A program made the translations under genes and the position numbers. The notes beneath the pieces were generated by a model. That model was not told the DNA's origin and searched no databases. It saw nothing but the letters and a program-made list of their open reading frames with translations. Below are positions 7,490-17,438 of a DNA stretch of 64,000 nt, piece after piece (the stretch's first letter is position 1; every line of letters begins with the position of its first letter). The stretch is taken from assembly GCF_014649695.1 (NCBI RefSeq), contig NZ_BMTN01000004.1, forward strand, positions 124,001 through 188,000. The letters run 5' to 3'. Source of the stretch: Streptomyces kurssanovii. Its GTDB lineage: Bacteria > Actinomycetota > Actinomycetes > Streptomycetales > Streptomycetaceae.

Positions 7490-8458
7490 TTATGCGGCGC
7501 GACGCGCCGCGTACTCACCGATCTCGAGCATCGGCGGGCGCTCCTCCGTGTCCACCGGGTGCGTCCGCGGTACGAACCCGTTCCCCACCCGCTCGAACTG
7601 CGTGATCGACGGGCGCACCAAGTGCGGGCGGGAGAGCCTCAGTTGGGCAGTGCGGTAGATCGTCGCGGCCATTCTGCCGAGCGCCTGCCCGTCCTGGTGG
7701 CGGTGCTTGCGGGTGCCGACGTCGACCTGGGCCAGCGCGTCCAGGCCCACCAGGTTCAGCGAGTCGACCAGCAGGCCGAGCTCCACGCCGTACCCGACGG
7801 GGAAGGGCAGCCGCTCCAGCAGCGAGCGCCGTGCCGCGTACTCGCCGCCCAGCGGCTGTACGAACCCGGCGAGCTGCGGCCAGTGCAGGTTGAGCAGCGG
7901 CCTGGCCACCAGTTCGGTCACCCGGCCGCCCTGGGCCGGTGTGCCGTCGGGGCCGGGCGCGGCGCCCCCGCCCAGCGGGCGGTCGTACATGGCCTTGACG
8001 AACTGGACGTCGGGCTCGGTCAGCAGCGGGCCGACGATGCCGGAGACGAAGTCCGCGGAGAAGTCGCGCAGGTCCGCGTCGCAGAAGCAGACGATGTCGC
8101 CCCCCGTCGCCATCAGCGAGCGCCACAGCACCTCGCCCTTGCCGGCCACCGCGGGCAGGCCGGGCAGTATCGCGTCACGGTGCACCACCCGGGCCCCGGC
8201 GGCCGCGGCCACCTCCGACGTGCGGTCGGTCGAGGCCGAGTCGATGACGACCAGCTCGTCGACGAGCGGGGTGTTCTCCATCAGCTCCCGGCGGATGATC
8301 GTGACGATCTCTCCGACCGTCGCTTCCTCGTTCAGCGCGGGGAGCACGACGCTGACGGTCGTGCCGTGCCTGACCTTGGCGGACATCAGCCTCTCGAGGG
8401 AGCGGTCGGACGCGGACCAGGAGCGCCGGCTCAGCCAGCGGGCCACCTCATCGAGCAC
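7490..8458 (-). CDS. gpgS: Glucosyl-3-phosphoglycerate synthase (GT81)
   Basis: A 322-residue GT-A glycosyltransferase that transfers glucose to 3-phosphoglycerate. This is the first step to glucosylglycerate and, in other actinomycetes, to methylglucose lipopolysaccharide. The nucleotide-binding start VSVVLPALNEEATVGE is at 35-50, then DSASTDRT, and the metal-binding DAD at 127-129 in FCDADLRDF. The C-terminal GYGVELGLLVD and KHRHQ match known GpgS proteins. Neighbouring otsA/otsB make another compatible solute, so this cluster handles osmolyte glucosides. Confidence 0.88.
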   Translation of the reverse strand: MLDEVARWLSRRSWSASDRSLERLMSAKVRHGTTVSVVLPALNEEATVGEIVTIIRRELMENTPLVDELVVIDSASTDRTSEVAAAAGARVVHRDAILPGLPAVAGKGEVLWRSLMATGGDIVCFCDADLRDFSADFVSGIVGPLLTEPDVQFVKAMYDRPLGGGAAPGPDGTPAQGGRVTELVARPLLNLHWPQLAGFVQPLGGEYAARRSLLERLPFPVGYGVELGLLVDSLNLVGLDALAQVDVGTRKHRHQDGQALGRMAATIYRTAQLRLSRPHLVRPSITQFERVGNGFVPRTHPVDTEERPPMLEIGEYAARRAA

Positions 8459-8633
8459 TTCGCGTCTCCCTTGACAGTCGATCGACAGTCGGTCGTGTGA
8501 TCCATCTCGCGGGTCGGACGACTATCTCAAGCGTCCGGGGCTTCGGTTACAGTCTTGAGCAACGCGAAGGACCCTCGCATCTCGGGGGGTCCCAGCACAC
8601 AAACGCCCGGACCGCACGTCCGGAGCCATACCG

Positions 8634-8757
8634 CTCATCCAGAGGGGCAGAGGGAACGGCCCGTTGAAGCCCCGGCAACCCTCCCGCCGACCGCGAGGTC
8701 ACGGTGGGGAAGGTGCCAATTCCGTCTCGTGGCGAAGTGCGTCACGAGGAAGATGAG
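8634..8757 (+). ncRNA. SAM riboswitch (SAM-I/SAM-IV type) in the thrC leader
   Basis: The leader carries the conserved S-adenosylmethionine aptamer core: GAGGGAACGGCCCGTTGAAG, then CCCGGCAACC, then GGTGCCAATTCC. P1 pairs CTCATC (8634-8639) with GATGAG (8752-8757). P4 is CTCGTG (8726-8731) with CACGAG (8743-8748). The 3' strand of P1 runs directly into the purine-rich ribosome site GAGGAGAAAGG, so ligand binding could block translation start. Whether it is formally SAM-I or the actinobacterial SAM-IV variant needs a covariance search. Confidence 0.88.
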
Positions 8758-8776
8758 GAGAAAGGGCCTCGCCATC

Positions 8777-10084
8777 ATGGCTGCGCAGACCGTCGCAAGC
8801 ACCAGCACCTCCGCCCCCACGTCCACCTCCGTGGACCTCGGCCCCGCCGCCGCACTGTCGTGCCGCGAGTGCGGACAGCGTTTCGAACTCGGTCCCATCT
8901 TCGCCTGCGCCGAGTGTTTCGGGCCGCTCGAAGTCGCCTACGACCTGCCGAGCGGCAGCCCCGAAGAGCTCCGGAAGCGGATCGAGGCGGGCCCGGCCAA
9001 CATCTGGCGCTACGCCCCGCTGCTGCCCGTCCCGGCCGACGTGGCCGACAAGCCGAACCTGAACCCGGGCTGGACCAAGCTGGTCAAGGCCGACAACCTC
9101 GCCCGCGAACTGGGCGTCACCGGCGGCCTCTTCATCAAGGACGACTCCGGCAACCCGACGCACTCCTTCAAGGACCGGGTCGTCGCCCAGGCCCTCGAGG
9201 CCGCCCGTGCCTTCGGCTTCACCACGCTGTCCTGCTCCTCCACGGGCAACCTCGCGGGCGCGGTCGGCGCCGCCGCCGCGCGGGCCGGTTTCCGCTCCTG
9301 CGTGTTCATCCCGCACGACCTCGAGCAGGGCAAGGTCGTCATGGCCGCGGTGTACGGCGGCGAGCTCGTCGGTATCGAGGGCAACTACGACGACGTGAAC
9401 CGCTTCTGCTCCGAGCTCATCGGCGACCCGCTGGGCGAGGGCTGGGGCTTCGTCAACGTCAACCTCCGCCCGTACTACGCGGAGGGCTCCAAGACCCTCG
9501 CGTACGAGATCTGCGAGCAGCTCGGCTGGCAACTGCCGGACCAGCTGGTCGTCCCGATCGCCTCCGGCTCCCAGCTCACGAAGATCGACAAGGGTCTTCA
9601 GGAGCTGATCAAGCTCGGGCTCGTCGAGGACAAGCCGTACAAGATCTTCGGCGCCCAGGCCGAGGGCTGTTCGCCGGTGTCGACCGCCTTCAAGGCCGGC
9701 CACGACGTCGTGCGGCCCCAGAAGCCGAACACCATCGCCAAGTCCCTCGCCATCGGCAACCCGGCCGACGGCCCGTACGTGTTGGACATCGCGCGTCGCA
9801 CGGGCGGAGCCGTCGAGGACGTGAACGACGAGCAGGTCGTCGACGCGATCAAGCTGCTGGCCCGCACCGAGGGCATCTTCGCCGAGACGGCCGGTGGCGT
9901 GACGGTGGGTGTGACGAAGAAGCTGATCGAGGCGGGCCTGCTCGACCCGGCGCTCACCACCGTCGTGCTCAACACCGGCGACGGTCTCAAGACCCTCGAC
10001 GCCGTCGCGGAGACCTCACAGGCGACCGCCGTCATCCGCCCGAGCCTGGCCGCGTTCCGCGACGCGGGCCTGGCCGCCCACTGA
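8777..10084 (+). CDS. thrC: Threonine synthase
   Basis: A PLP enzyme that converts O-phosphohomoserine to threonine. The 435-residue protein has an N-terminal cysteine knuckle (CRECG at 29-33, CAEC at 44-47) known in many threonine synthases. The PLP lysine is K132 in SGNPTHSFKDR, and the phosphate-binding glycine loop is SSTGNLAGAVGAA. The ATG at 8777 is chosen because it follows the ribosome site at the foot of the SAM riboswitch. cysO follows 49 bp later on the same strand. O-phosphohomoserine or homoserine derivatives are the branch point between threonine and methionine, which explains SAM control. Confidence 0.95.
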   Translation: MAAQTVASTSTSAPTSTSVDLGPAAALSCRECGQRFELGPIFACAECFGPLEVAYDLPSGSPEELRKRIEAGPANIWRYAPLLPVPADVADKPNLNPGWTKLVKADNLARELGVTGGLFIKDDSGNPTHSFKDRVVAQALEAARAFGFTTLSCSSTGNLAGAVGAAAARAGFRSCVFIPHDLEQGKVVMAAVYGGELVGIEGNYDDVNRFCSELIGDPLGEGWGFVNVNLRPYYAEGSKTLAYEICEQLGWQLPDQLVVPIASGSQLTKIDKGLQELIKLGLVEDKPYKIFGAQAEGCSPVSTAFKAGHDVVRPQKPNTIAKSLAIGNPADGPYVLDIARRTGGAVEDVNDEQVVDAIKLLARTEGIFAETAGGVTVGVTKKLIEAGLLDPALTTVVLNTGDGLKTLDAVAETSQATAVIRPSLAAFRDAGLAAH

Positions 10085-10133
10085 GAACCTTGCTCCGCAC
10101 TGCCACGCCGTACTCCGCCGAGAGGTGACGAAC

Positions 10134-10409
10134 ATGAGCGTCAACGTCCGCATCCCCACCATCCTCCGTACGTACACGGGTGGCCAGGCCGAGGTCCCGG
10201 CGGAGGGCGCGACCCTCGCCGAGGTCATCGCGGACCTGGAGAAGAACCACACGGGCATCGCCGCCCGTGTCCTGGACGACCAGGGCAAGCTGCGCCGGTT
10301 CGTCAACGTGTACGTGAACGACGACGATGTCCGTTTCGAGCAGGGCCTGGAGACGGCCACGCCGGACGGTGCGGGCGTGTCGATCATCCCCGCCGTCGCC
10401 GGCGGCTGA
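10134..10409 (+). CDS. cysO: Sulfur-carrier protein CysO (ThiS/MoaD fold)
   Basis: A 91-residue beta-grasp protein ending in the exposed Gly-Gly tail (PAVAGG). The tail is thiocarboxylated and donates sulfur to O-phosphoserine in CysM-dependent cysteine synthesis. NVRIPTILRTYTGGQ at the start and RRFVNVYVNDDDVRF in the middle closely resemble mycobacterial CysO as I remember it. The ATG at 10134 has an AGAGGTGA ribosome site. It probably shares the thrC transcript and so the SAM riboswitch. The partner genes mec and cysM are not in this window. Confidence 0.85.
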   Translation: MSVNVRIPTILRTYTGGQAEVPAEGATLAEVIADLEKNHTGIAARVLDDQGKLRRFVNVYVNDDDVRFEQGLETATPDGAGVSIIPAVAGG

Positions 10410-10463
10410 CGGTATCGGGGGAGCGGACGCCAAGCTTTCCCCAGGGATTTACCCGCAGTTACT

Positions 10464-10502
10464 GAATTGCCCTCTCCGCCAGAGAAGCGGAGGGGGCAAT
10501 TC
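10464..10502 (+). terminator. Strong hairpin terminator after cysO
   Basis: GAATTGCCCTCTCCGC pairs with GCGGAGGGGGCAATTC around a 7-base loop, with one G-U-type position. It lies 55 bp past the cysO stop and closes the thrC-cysO unit. Confidence 0.8.
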
Positions 10503-10706
10503 TGCATGGTTGAGCGCGGTAGAGTTTGGGAAGCCCCCTTCGCCGGCCGCTCGAGAATGCCTTCAAGTTCCGCAAGAATGCGGCCAAACCCTGCGATCGA
10601 ATTGCCACTTAGGCGTTATTTGCCGGGCCCGACTTGCCCCGGAATTCCATGAATTGACACGGATCGGTCGTTCGGTCCTGCCCAGATTTCTCGTCCGATT
10701 GACCTG

Positions 10707-10734
10707 TTGCAGAGGGCAGTTGGGCAGATACATT
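10707..10734 (+). promoter_or_regulatory. Candidate promoter for the cold-shock gene
   Basis: TTGCAG, 16 bases, TACATT. It would give a leader of about 100 bases, typical of cold-shock mRNAs. The rest of the 10503-10843 interval shows nothing I can name. Confidence 0.4.
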
Positions 10735-10843
10735 CAGCCGCGGTCGACGCGTTCCGGCGCACACCCCTCCTGCTGGGGTGGAGGTCTGACCCGGGTCCGC
10801 GAAGTGCGGTCCTGCGCAAGGGCCAGTAATAGGGGAGTTAGGC

Positions 10844-11047
10844 ATGGCTCAGGGCACCGTCAAGTGGTTCAACGCGGAGAAGGGGTACGGCTTCATCGCG
10901 GTCGACGGTGGTGCGGATGTTTTCGTCCACTACAGCGCGATCCAGATGGACGGATACCGCACCCTTGAAGAAGGTCAGCGAGTCGAATTCGAGATCTCGC
11001 AGGGCCAGAAGGGTCCGCAGGCGGACATGGTCAAGCTCGCCGTCTGA
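10844..11047 (+). CDS. Cold-shock protein (CspA family)
   Basis: A 67-residue single cold-shock domain that binds single-stranded RNA and acts as an RNA chaperone. RNP1 is KGYGFIAV at 13-20 and RNP2 is VFVHYSAI at 26-33. It has the usual length and an ATG with a GGGGAG-like site upstream. It is monocistronic, with hairpins on both sides. A second, longer cold-shock protein lies at 45544. Confidence 0.93.
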   Translation: MAQGTVKWFNAEKGYGFIAVDGGADVFVHYSAIQMDGYRTLEEGQRVEFEISQGQKGPQADMVKLAV

Positions 11048-11090
11048 TCCAACTGATCGAGGCGCGATCGGCCACCGACGCATTCACGCA

Positions 11091-11131
11091 TGAGGGGCTC
11101 GCCTCCCGGCCACCGGGAAGCGGGCCCCTCA
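11091..11131 (+). terminator. Hairpin terminator after the cold-shock gene
   Basis: TGAGGGGC pairs with GCCCCTCA, and the stem continues inward through CGC/GCG and CCCGG/CCGGG. It lies 43 bp after the stop codon. Confidence 0.7.
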
Positions 11132-11187
11132 CGCGTGCCCGGACAACGCCGCGGCCGCCGAGCCTTCTTCGAAGGTGCTTGCGCCCA

Positions 11188-11223
11188 CCCTCCCCCAGAG
11201 CTTCGCCCGGGAGGTGCCCCCAC
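11188..11223 (-). repeat. Copy R3 of the small palindromic repeat
   Basis: Read on the minus strand it starts GGGGGCACCTCCC, has a GGGCGAAGC loop and ends CTCTGGGGGAGGG. It lies between the csp terminator and the groEL operators. Confidence 0.6.
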
Positions 11224-11256
11224 CGACCGCCGGCCCTCATGGAGCCTTCGAAGGCG

Positions 11257-11283
11257 CTTGCACTCTCAGGGGTCGAGTGCTAA
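11257..11283 (+). promoter_or_regulatory. CIRCE operator 1 (HrcA) of groEL
   Basis: CTTGCACTC, 9 bases, GAGTGCTAA. The right arm matches the CIRCE consensus (TTAGCACTC-N9-GAGTGCTAA) perfectly and the left arm has two mismatches. HrcA represses groE genes through this element. Confidence 0.85.
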
Positions 11284-11292
11284 TCATTGGCG

Positions 11293-11319
11293 TTAGCACT
11301 CTCCCAGTGAGAGTGACAG
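11293..11319 (+). promoter_or_regulatory. CIRCE operator 2 (HrcA) of groEL
   Basis: TTAGCACTC, 9 bases, GAGTGACAG. The left arm is perfect and the right arm degraded. It begins 10 bp after the first operator, so the good arms of the two boxes (GAGTGCTAA and TTAGCACTC) face each other. Confidence 0.75.
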
Positions 11320-11348
11320 AACTTGGATCGGGTCGGTGAGGTCCGTGA

Positions 11349-13070
<1,722 letters not shown>

Positions 13071-13101
13071 TCCGCTCGCGGATCGGCAGACCGGTTTCAC
13101 A

Positions 13102-13139
13102 CCGAGGGCGGCACCCCTGCACGGGGGTGCCGCCCTCGG
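13102..13139 (+). terminator. Hairpin terminator after groEL
   Basis: CCGAGGGCGGCACCCC pairs with GGGGTGCCGCCCTCGG around a short loop, 31 bp after the stop. Confidence 0.85.
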
Positions 13140-13309
13140 GCGTTCCCGGCCGCGCGCACGGGGCAGGACGTACGCCCACGCCCGGGCGCCGGCGTGGCCC
13201 CGGAGTACGCCCCTGGGGGTGACCGGCGCGTGGAGGTGGGGCAAACCCCCTACCCGATACGGCAGTTGGTCCCGTGGGGCCGGGCGCGTGAATCCGGGAG
13301 GGTCGTGGC

Positions 13310-14821
13310 ATGGCAATCACCCGAACGTTCCGGCTCCGTCCCGCCGTCACCGTCGCGCTGACGCTGCCCGCCCTCGCGACCACACTGGTCGCCCTCCCCG
13401 CGCCGTCCGCGGAGGCGACCGGCCGGCCCGTGTCGGCCGTCCGGTGGGGCCCCTGCCCCGGGACCGGGCTGGACCCGCGACAGGAGTGCGGCACCGTGTC
13501 CGTACCGCTGGACCACGCCGAGCCGCGCGGCCCGCACATCGCGCTCGCCGTGTCCCGGCTGCGCAGCGAGAAGCCCGAGGCCCGGCGCGGCACCCTGCTG
13601 ATCATCCCGGGCGGACCGGCCAACCCCGGTCTGCACGAGCCCTCGCGGCACGGGAAGGCCCTGCCGCAGTCGGTGCGCGACGCGTACGACGTCGTCAGCT
13701 TCGACCCGCGCGGCGTCGGGCGGTCCGCACCCGTCAGCTGCGACCTCCCGCACGAGGACCTCGCCATGGAGCGCCTGCGCCCCTGGCCGGCCCCCGACGG
13801 CTCCGTCGACCACAACGTCGCCGCCGGCCGCCGACTCGCCGACGCCTGTGCCGAGAACGGCGGCGAGGTCCTGCGTACCGTCAGCACCCGCAACGAGGCG
13901 CGCGACATCGACCGCGTCCGCGAGGCGCTCGGAGAGCGGAAACTGTCCGCGTGGGGCGTCTCCTACGGCACCTACGCCGGTGCCGCCTACGCGCAGATGT
14001 TCCCCCACCGCACGGACCGCTGGGTCCTCGACAGCAACGACGACCCCGACCCGGAGCGGGTCGCGCGGGGCTGGCTGGCGAACTACGCGGTCGGCGTCGA
14101 GGACGTCTTCCCCGACTTCGCCGCCTGGGCCGCCGACCCCGCCAACCCGGACCGGCTGGCGGGGACACCGGAGGAGGTACGGCCCCTCTTCCTCGCCCTC
14201 GCCGCGCGCCTGGACGGCGAGCCGATCCCGTGGCCGGGTGCCAACCCCGAGGAACTGAACGGCAACGTGCTGCGCCAGACGCTGCTCGACAGCCTCTACT
14301 CGCCGAGGCGGTTCCCGGTCGTGGCCCGTCTGATCGCCGCCGCCCGTTCCGGGGCCGAGCTGCCCGCCCCGAACACGCCGCCGGACGAGGCCATGCAGAA
14401 CACCGTGGCGGCGTCCGCCGCGACCATCTGCAACGACGTGGACGCCTGGAGGGACGACCAGGCCTCCTACGAGAAGGCCGTGGCCGACAGCCGCGAGCGC
14501 CACCCGTTGACGGCCGGCATGCCCGTCAACGTGATGCCGTGCGCCTTCTGGGAGCTCGGTCCCACCGAGCGGCCCGTCCGCATCACGCCGCACGGCCCGT
14601 CCAACGTCCTGCTCGTCCAGAACGACCGTGACGTGGCGACCCCGCTCGCGGGCGCGAAGAACATGCGGGCGGCCTTCGGGGACCGTGCGCGGATGGTCGT
14701 CGTCGACGCGGCCGGCCACGGGGCCTACGTGGACAACGGCAACGAGTGCGGCGACGCGACCGTGACCCGCTTCCTGCTCACCGGGGAGCGCCCGGCGCGG
14801 GACCGTTACTGCGCCTCCTGA
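13310..14821 (+). CDS. Secreted alpha/beta-hydrolase, tripeptidyl-aminopeptidase (TAP) type
   Basis: A 503-residue exported serine hydrolase resembling Streptomyces mycelial tripeptidyl aminopeptidases, which trim N-terminal peptides outside the cell. A signal peptide with Arg residues and a hydrophobic core ends near residue 36 (APSAEA). The oxyanion region is IIPGGPANPG, the nucleophile elbow is WGVSYGTYAG (Ser218), and the C-terminal TAP-like domain carries QNDRDVATPL (Asp) and GHGAYV (His). The ATG at 13310 has a GGGAGGG site. Its last 16 bp overlap the convergent MFS gene. Exact peptide specificity is not readable. Confidence 0.85.
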   Translation: MAITRTFRLRPAVTVALTLPALATTLVALPAPSAEATGRPVSAVRWGPCPGTGLDPRQECGTVSVPLDHAEPRGPHIALAVSRLRSEKPEARRGTLLIIPGGPANPGLHEPSRHGKALPQSVRDAYDVVSFDPRGVGRSAPVSCDLPHEDLAMERLRPWPAPDGSVDHNVAAGRRLADACAENGGEVLRTVSTRNEARDIDRVREALGERKLSAWGVSYGTYAGAAYAQMFPHRTDRWVLDSNDDPDPERVARGWLANYAVGVEDVFPDFAAWAADPANPDRLAGTPEEVRPLFLALAARLDGEPIPWPGANPEELNGNVLRQTLLDSLYSPRRFPVVARLIAAARSGAELPAPNTPPDEAMQNTVAASAATICNDVDAWRDDQASYEKAVADSRERHPLTAGMPVNVMPCAFWELGPTERPVRITPHGPSNVLLVQNDRDVATPLAGAKNMRAAFGDRARMVVVDAAGHGAYVDNGNECGDATVTRFLLTGERPARDRYCAS

Positions 14822-16035
14822 CGGGCCGGCGCGGGGGCCGGACGCGGCCGGCCCATCGCGGCGGCGACCAGCAGGTACGGCACGGCGAGCAGCGCGAAGA
14901 CCGTGCCGTGGGAGGCGTACGGCGACAGTGCCGCGTACGTGCCGTACGCCAGCAGCGAGGCGATGTTGGTGCCGAGGCCCGTCAGCGAGGTGATGGTCGC
15001 CCGGCTCCTGCCGGTGATCGCGGCCTGGAGGCGTGCGTCGGCCAGCACGTCCGCGAGCTGGAAGACGAGGAACGCGACGGCGAGCAGGGCGAATCCGGCG
15101 GGCGTGCCCGACAGCGCGCCCGCCGCGAGGGCCGCGGCGGCGGCCGCGACCAGCGCCCCGGTCGACCGGACCGACAGCCGTTCGCCTGCCGTCACCAGCA
15201 GCGAGCCGAGCGTCACGCCCACCCACACCACCAGCACCAGCAGGGGGACGGTCTCCGTCGCCACGCCCGTGGCGGCGGCGAGCAGCGGTACGTACTCGTC
15301 CAGCACACCCCAGATCGACGTGATCACCACGGCGAGGACCATCGCCCGCCGAACGGGACGGCTGCCGCGCACCTCGGCCAGTCCGGAGCGCAACGTCGCG
15401 AGGTAGCCCGGCCGTTCGGTGGCGTCGTGGTGGGCGGCGGTGCGGTGCTCGGGCAGTGTCGCGCCGGCCGCGGCGCACAGCAGGCAGGCGCCGATGCTGC
15501 CCGCCCACACCAGCGCGTCGCCGCCGAAGGCGAGCGCCGGCGCGGCAGCGGCCGTGGCCGCGGCCGTCGCGGCCATGCTGAAGGCGGCGGCCCTGCCCAT
15601 GATCCGGCCGTAGCGGTCGGCCGCGCCGAGCCGTTCGAGTTCGTCGTGCACGAGGGCTTCCATGGAGCCGGAGCGCAGGGAGCCGCCGACCGCCCAGAGC
15701 GTGAAGCCCGCGGCATAGGCCGCGTAGGAGGGGGTCAGCGCCCACAGCGCGAATCCGACGGCGGTCAGCAGTGGGCCCGCGACCAGCGTGACGCGGCGGG
15801 ACACCGCGTCGGCCCAGACACCCGACGGCACTTCGACCAGCAGGCCTACGACGCACCAGATGGCGAAGAGGGAGGAGATCTCGGCGGTGGTCAGGCCGTG
15901 TTCGGCGAAGAGCAGGGCGTAGAGGGGGTAGAGGAGGACGAAGTCCTCAAGACCCGCGTAGGTGTAGAGCCTTCGCTCGAGGCGGCGGACAGCCCGGGGA
16001 CGGGGGTCCGGCGGGCATGACGAAACGGTGAGCAT
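14806..16035 (-). CDS. MFS transporter
   Basis: A 409-residue major facilitator protein with about 12 hydrophobic segments. The loop GVWADAVSRRVTL after helix 2 is the usual MFS motif A position. Motifs such as EVPSGVWAD and SGSMEALVHDELERLG resemble poorly characterised actinobacterial exporters. It is paralogous in style to the protein at 17905, which shares MELPTGGLSDVLGRRP and GPAEAWYVD at the same places. The substrate is unknown. No regulator is adjacent. Confidence 0.8.
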   Translation of the reverse strand: MLTVSSCPPDPRPRAVRRLERRLYTYAGLEDFVLLYPLYALLFAEHGLTTAEISSLFAIWCVVGLLVEVPSGVWADAVSRRVTLVAGPLLTAVGFALWALTPSYAAYAAGFTLWAVGGSLRSGSMEALVHDELERLGAADRYGRIMGRAAAFSMAATAAATAAAAPALAFGGDALVWAGSIGACLLCAAAGATLPEHRTAAHHDATERPGYLATLRSGLAEVRGSRPVRRAMVLAVVITSIWGVLDEYVPLLAAATGVATETVPLLVLVVWVGVTLGSLLVTAGERLSVRSTGALVAAAAAALAAGALSGTPAGFALLAVAFLVFQLADVLADARLQAAITGRSRATITSLTGLGTNIASLLAYGTYAALSPYASHGTVFALLAVPYLLVAAAMGRPRPAPAPARQEAQ

Positions 16036-16430
16036 GCGTGTGGTCCTTCTGCGGAACGGACGGGGGACGCCGGGTGCTCACCCGCGCGGCGGCCCGCGAC
16101 AGCCCGTTCCCGGACCCGCTGCGGTCGATCAATGTCGTCGTCGGCTCATGCGGACCAGTTTACGCCCGGGGCGGTCGTCGAGCGGGTGGTTTCCGGGGCG
16201 GTGCGACGGCCTCCGGACCCCTTGGACCGCCGCGTGCGCGGGTGACGACCGGCCGTGCCGGCCGCCGGTGTCCGTGCGCCGGTCGTGTCCCAGGGGCCGG
16301 GGACCGGCGAGTGATCGAAGGGGCCGGCGGACGCCCGCCCGTCGTGGTTCCGGCCCGCCATGTGCCGGGCGGTGCGCGGCAGTTCGCTCTCCTGGAATGA
16401 TCGGCGGACCACTCCAGGAAGGGTGAAGGC
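16036..16430. other. Divergent intergenic region without a recognised gene
   Basis: This 395-bp gap separates the MFS gene from a membrane-protein gene on the opposite strand. Short frames here have the composition of shadows. The only structure noted is an interrupted inverted repeat TCCTGGAATG / CCACTCCAGGA near 16390-16421, just before the 16431 start. Confidence 0.5.
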
Positions 16431-17438
16431 GTGACATTCGGGGGACAGGATCCGTACCGGCGGACGGGGCAGCCGCAGCCGGGCGTACCGCCGCAGCCAG
16501 GGCCGTATCCGGGGCCGGGCCCGTATCCGGGACCGCCGCCCCACCCGGGGCCGTACCCGTACCCTCCCTACGGTCCGCCCCCGTCGCTGTGGCAGCGGCT
16601 TCGCCAGGACGAATGGCCGCCGCTCGGCGAGGTGTTGCGGCATGTGCGCCGGATGCCCGGCTGCCTCTGGGTGATCGGCCTGCTCTGCGTGTGGCCCGCG
16701 CTGATGGTGCTGCTGGGCTACCCGCTGGCCAGGTCCGCCCGCCGTCAGGCGAGGCTGCGGTTCCCCGCGCACAGCTACCGGCGGTTCCAGGATCCGGAGG
16801 TGTGGCGCGTGCAGAAGACCAGGGCCTGGGTCGCGCTGGTCGCGTCCTTCCTGATCCTCGCCGCCTACGGGACCGAGGCTGACTGGGCGGAGGTGCAGGA
16901 CCAGTATCTGTTCCGGCTGGTCGTCACGCCGTGGCTGCTTCTCCTCACCGCGCCCGTGGTGATCCTCGTCCTCTTCCGGCTCGCGCCGCCGCACGCACGG
17001 CCCGGCATGCGGGCCAGGCTGCGGCCCGCGGTCCGCTCGGTGCTCTGGTACTTCGGCGCGTTCACGGCCGTACCGCTGCTCTTCGCGGGCGTGATGCTCC
17101 TCGCCCGGAGCTACGAGAACAGCCGTCTCAGCCCGCTGATCACGCTCGCGCTGCTGCTGCCGGTGGTGTGGGTGCTGTTCTTCGTCGTCTTCGCGTCCAC
17201 GACGGCGCTGCGTACCGCCTTCAACACGGCCGACGCGCACGCGGCTCTCCCCGCCCTGCTCACCGGCGTCCTGGTGTGGGAACTCGCGGCGATCAACCTG
17301 GCCATGGCCGGAGCGCCGCCGGGGCCGCCGGCCGTCCAGTTCTGCGCGGTCCTCGGCGGCCCGGCGTCGGTGACGGCGGTGGCGTGGTGGGAGATCGCGC
17401 GCCTGCGCACCAGGTACGGGGTGACGCTCCGCGGCTGA
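16431..17438 (+). CDS. Integral membrane protein with Pro/Gly/Tyr-rich N-terminus
   Basis: A 335-residue protein. Residues 1-50 are a cytosolic PGPYPG-type low-complexity tail and are followed by about six to eight transmembrane segments, starting with CLWVIGLLCVWPALMVLLGY. No catalytic motif is visible and the function is unknown. The GTG at 16431 follows GGAAGGGTGAAG. Its stop overlaps the ATG of the next small gene (TGATG), implying coupled translation. Confidence 0.75.
   Translation: MTFGGQDPYRRTGQPQPGVPPQPGPYPGPGPYPGPPPHPGPYPYPPYGPPPSLWQRLRQDEWPPLGEVLRHVRRMPGCLWVIGLLCVWPALMVLLGYPLARSARRQARLRFPAHSYRRFQDPEVWRVQKTRAWVALVASFLILAAYGTEADWAEVQDQYLFRLVVTPWLLLLTAPVVILVLFRLAPPHARPGMRARLRPAVRSVLWYFGAFTAVPLLFAGVMLLARSYENSRLSPLITLALLLPVVWVLFFVVFASTTALRTAFNTADAHAALPALLTGVLVWELAAINLAMAGAPPGPPAVQFCAVLGGPASVTAVAWWEIARLRTRYGVTLRG

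Noticed and set aside
16038-16400. A 120-codon frame in the gap after the MFS gene
   Set aside because: Composition is not protein-like, no ribosome site, and its reverse strand is equally open.
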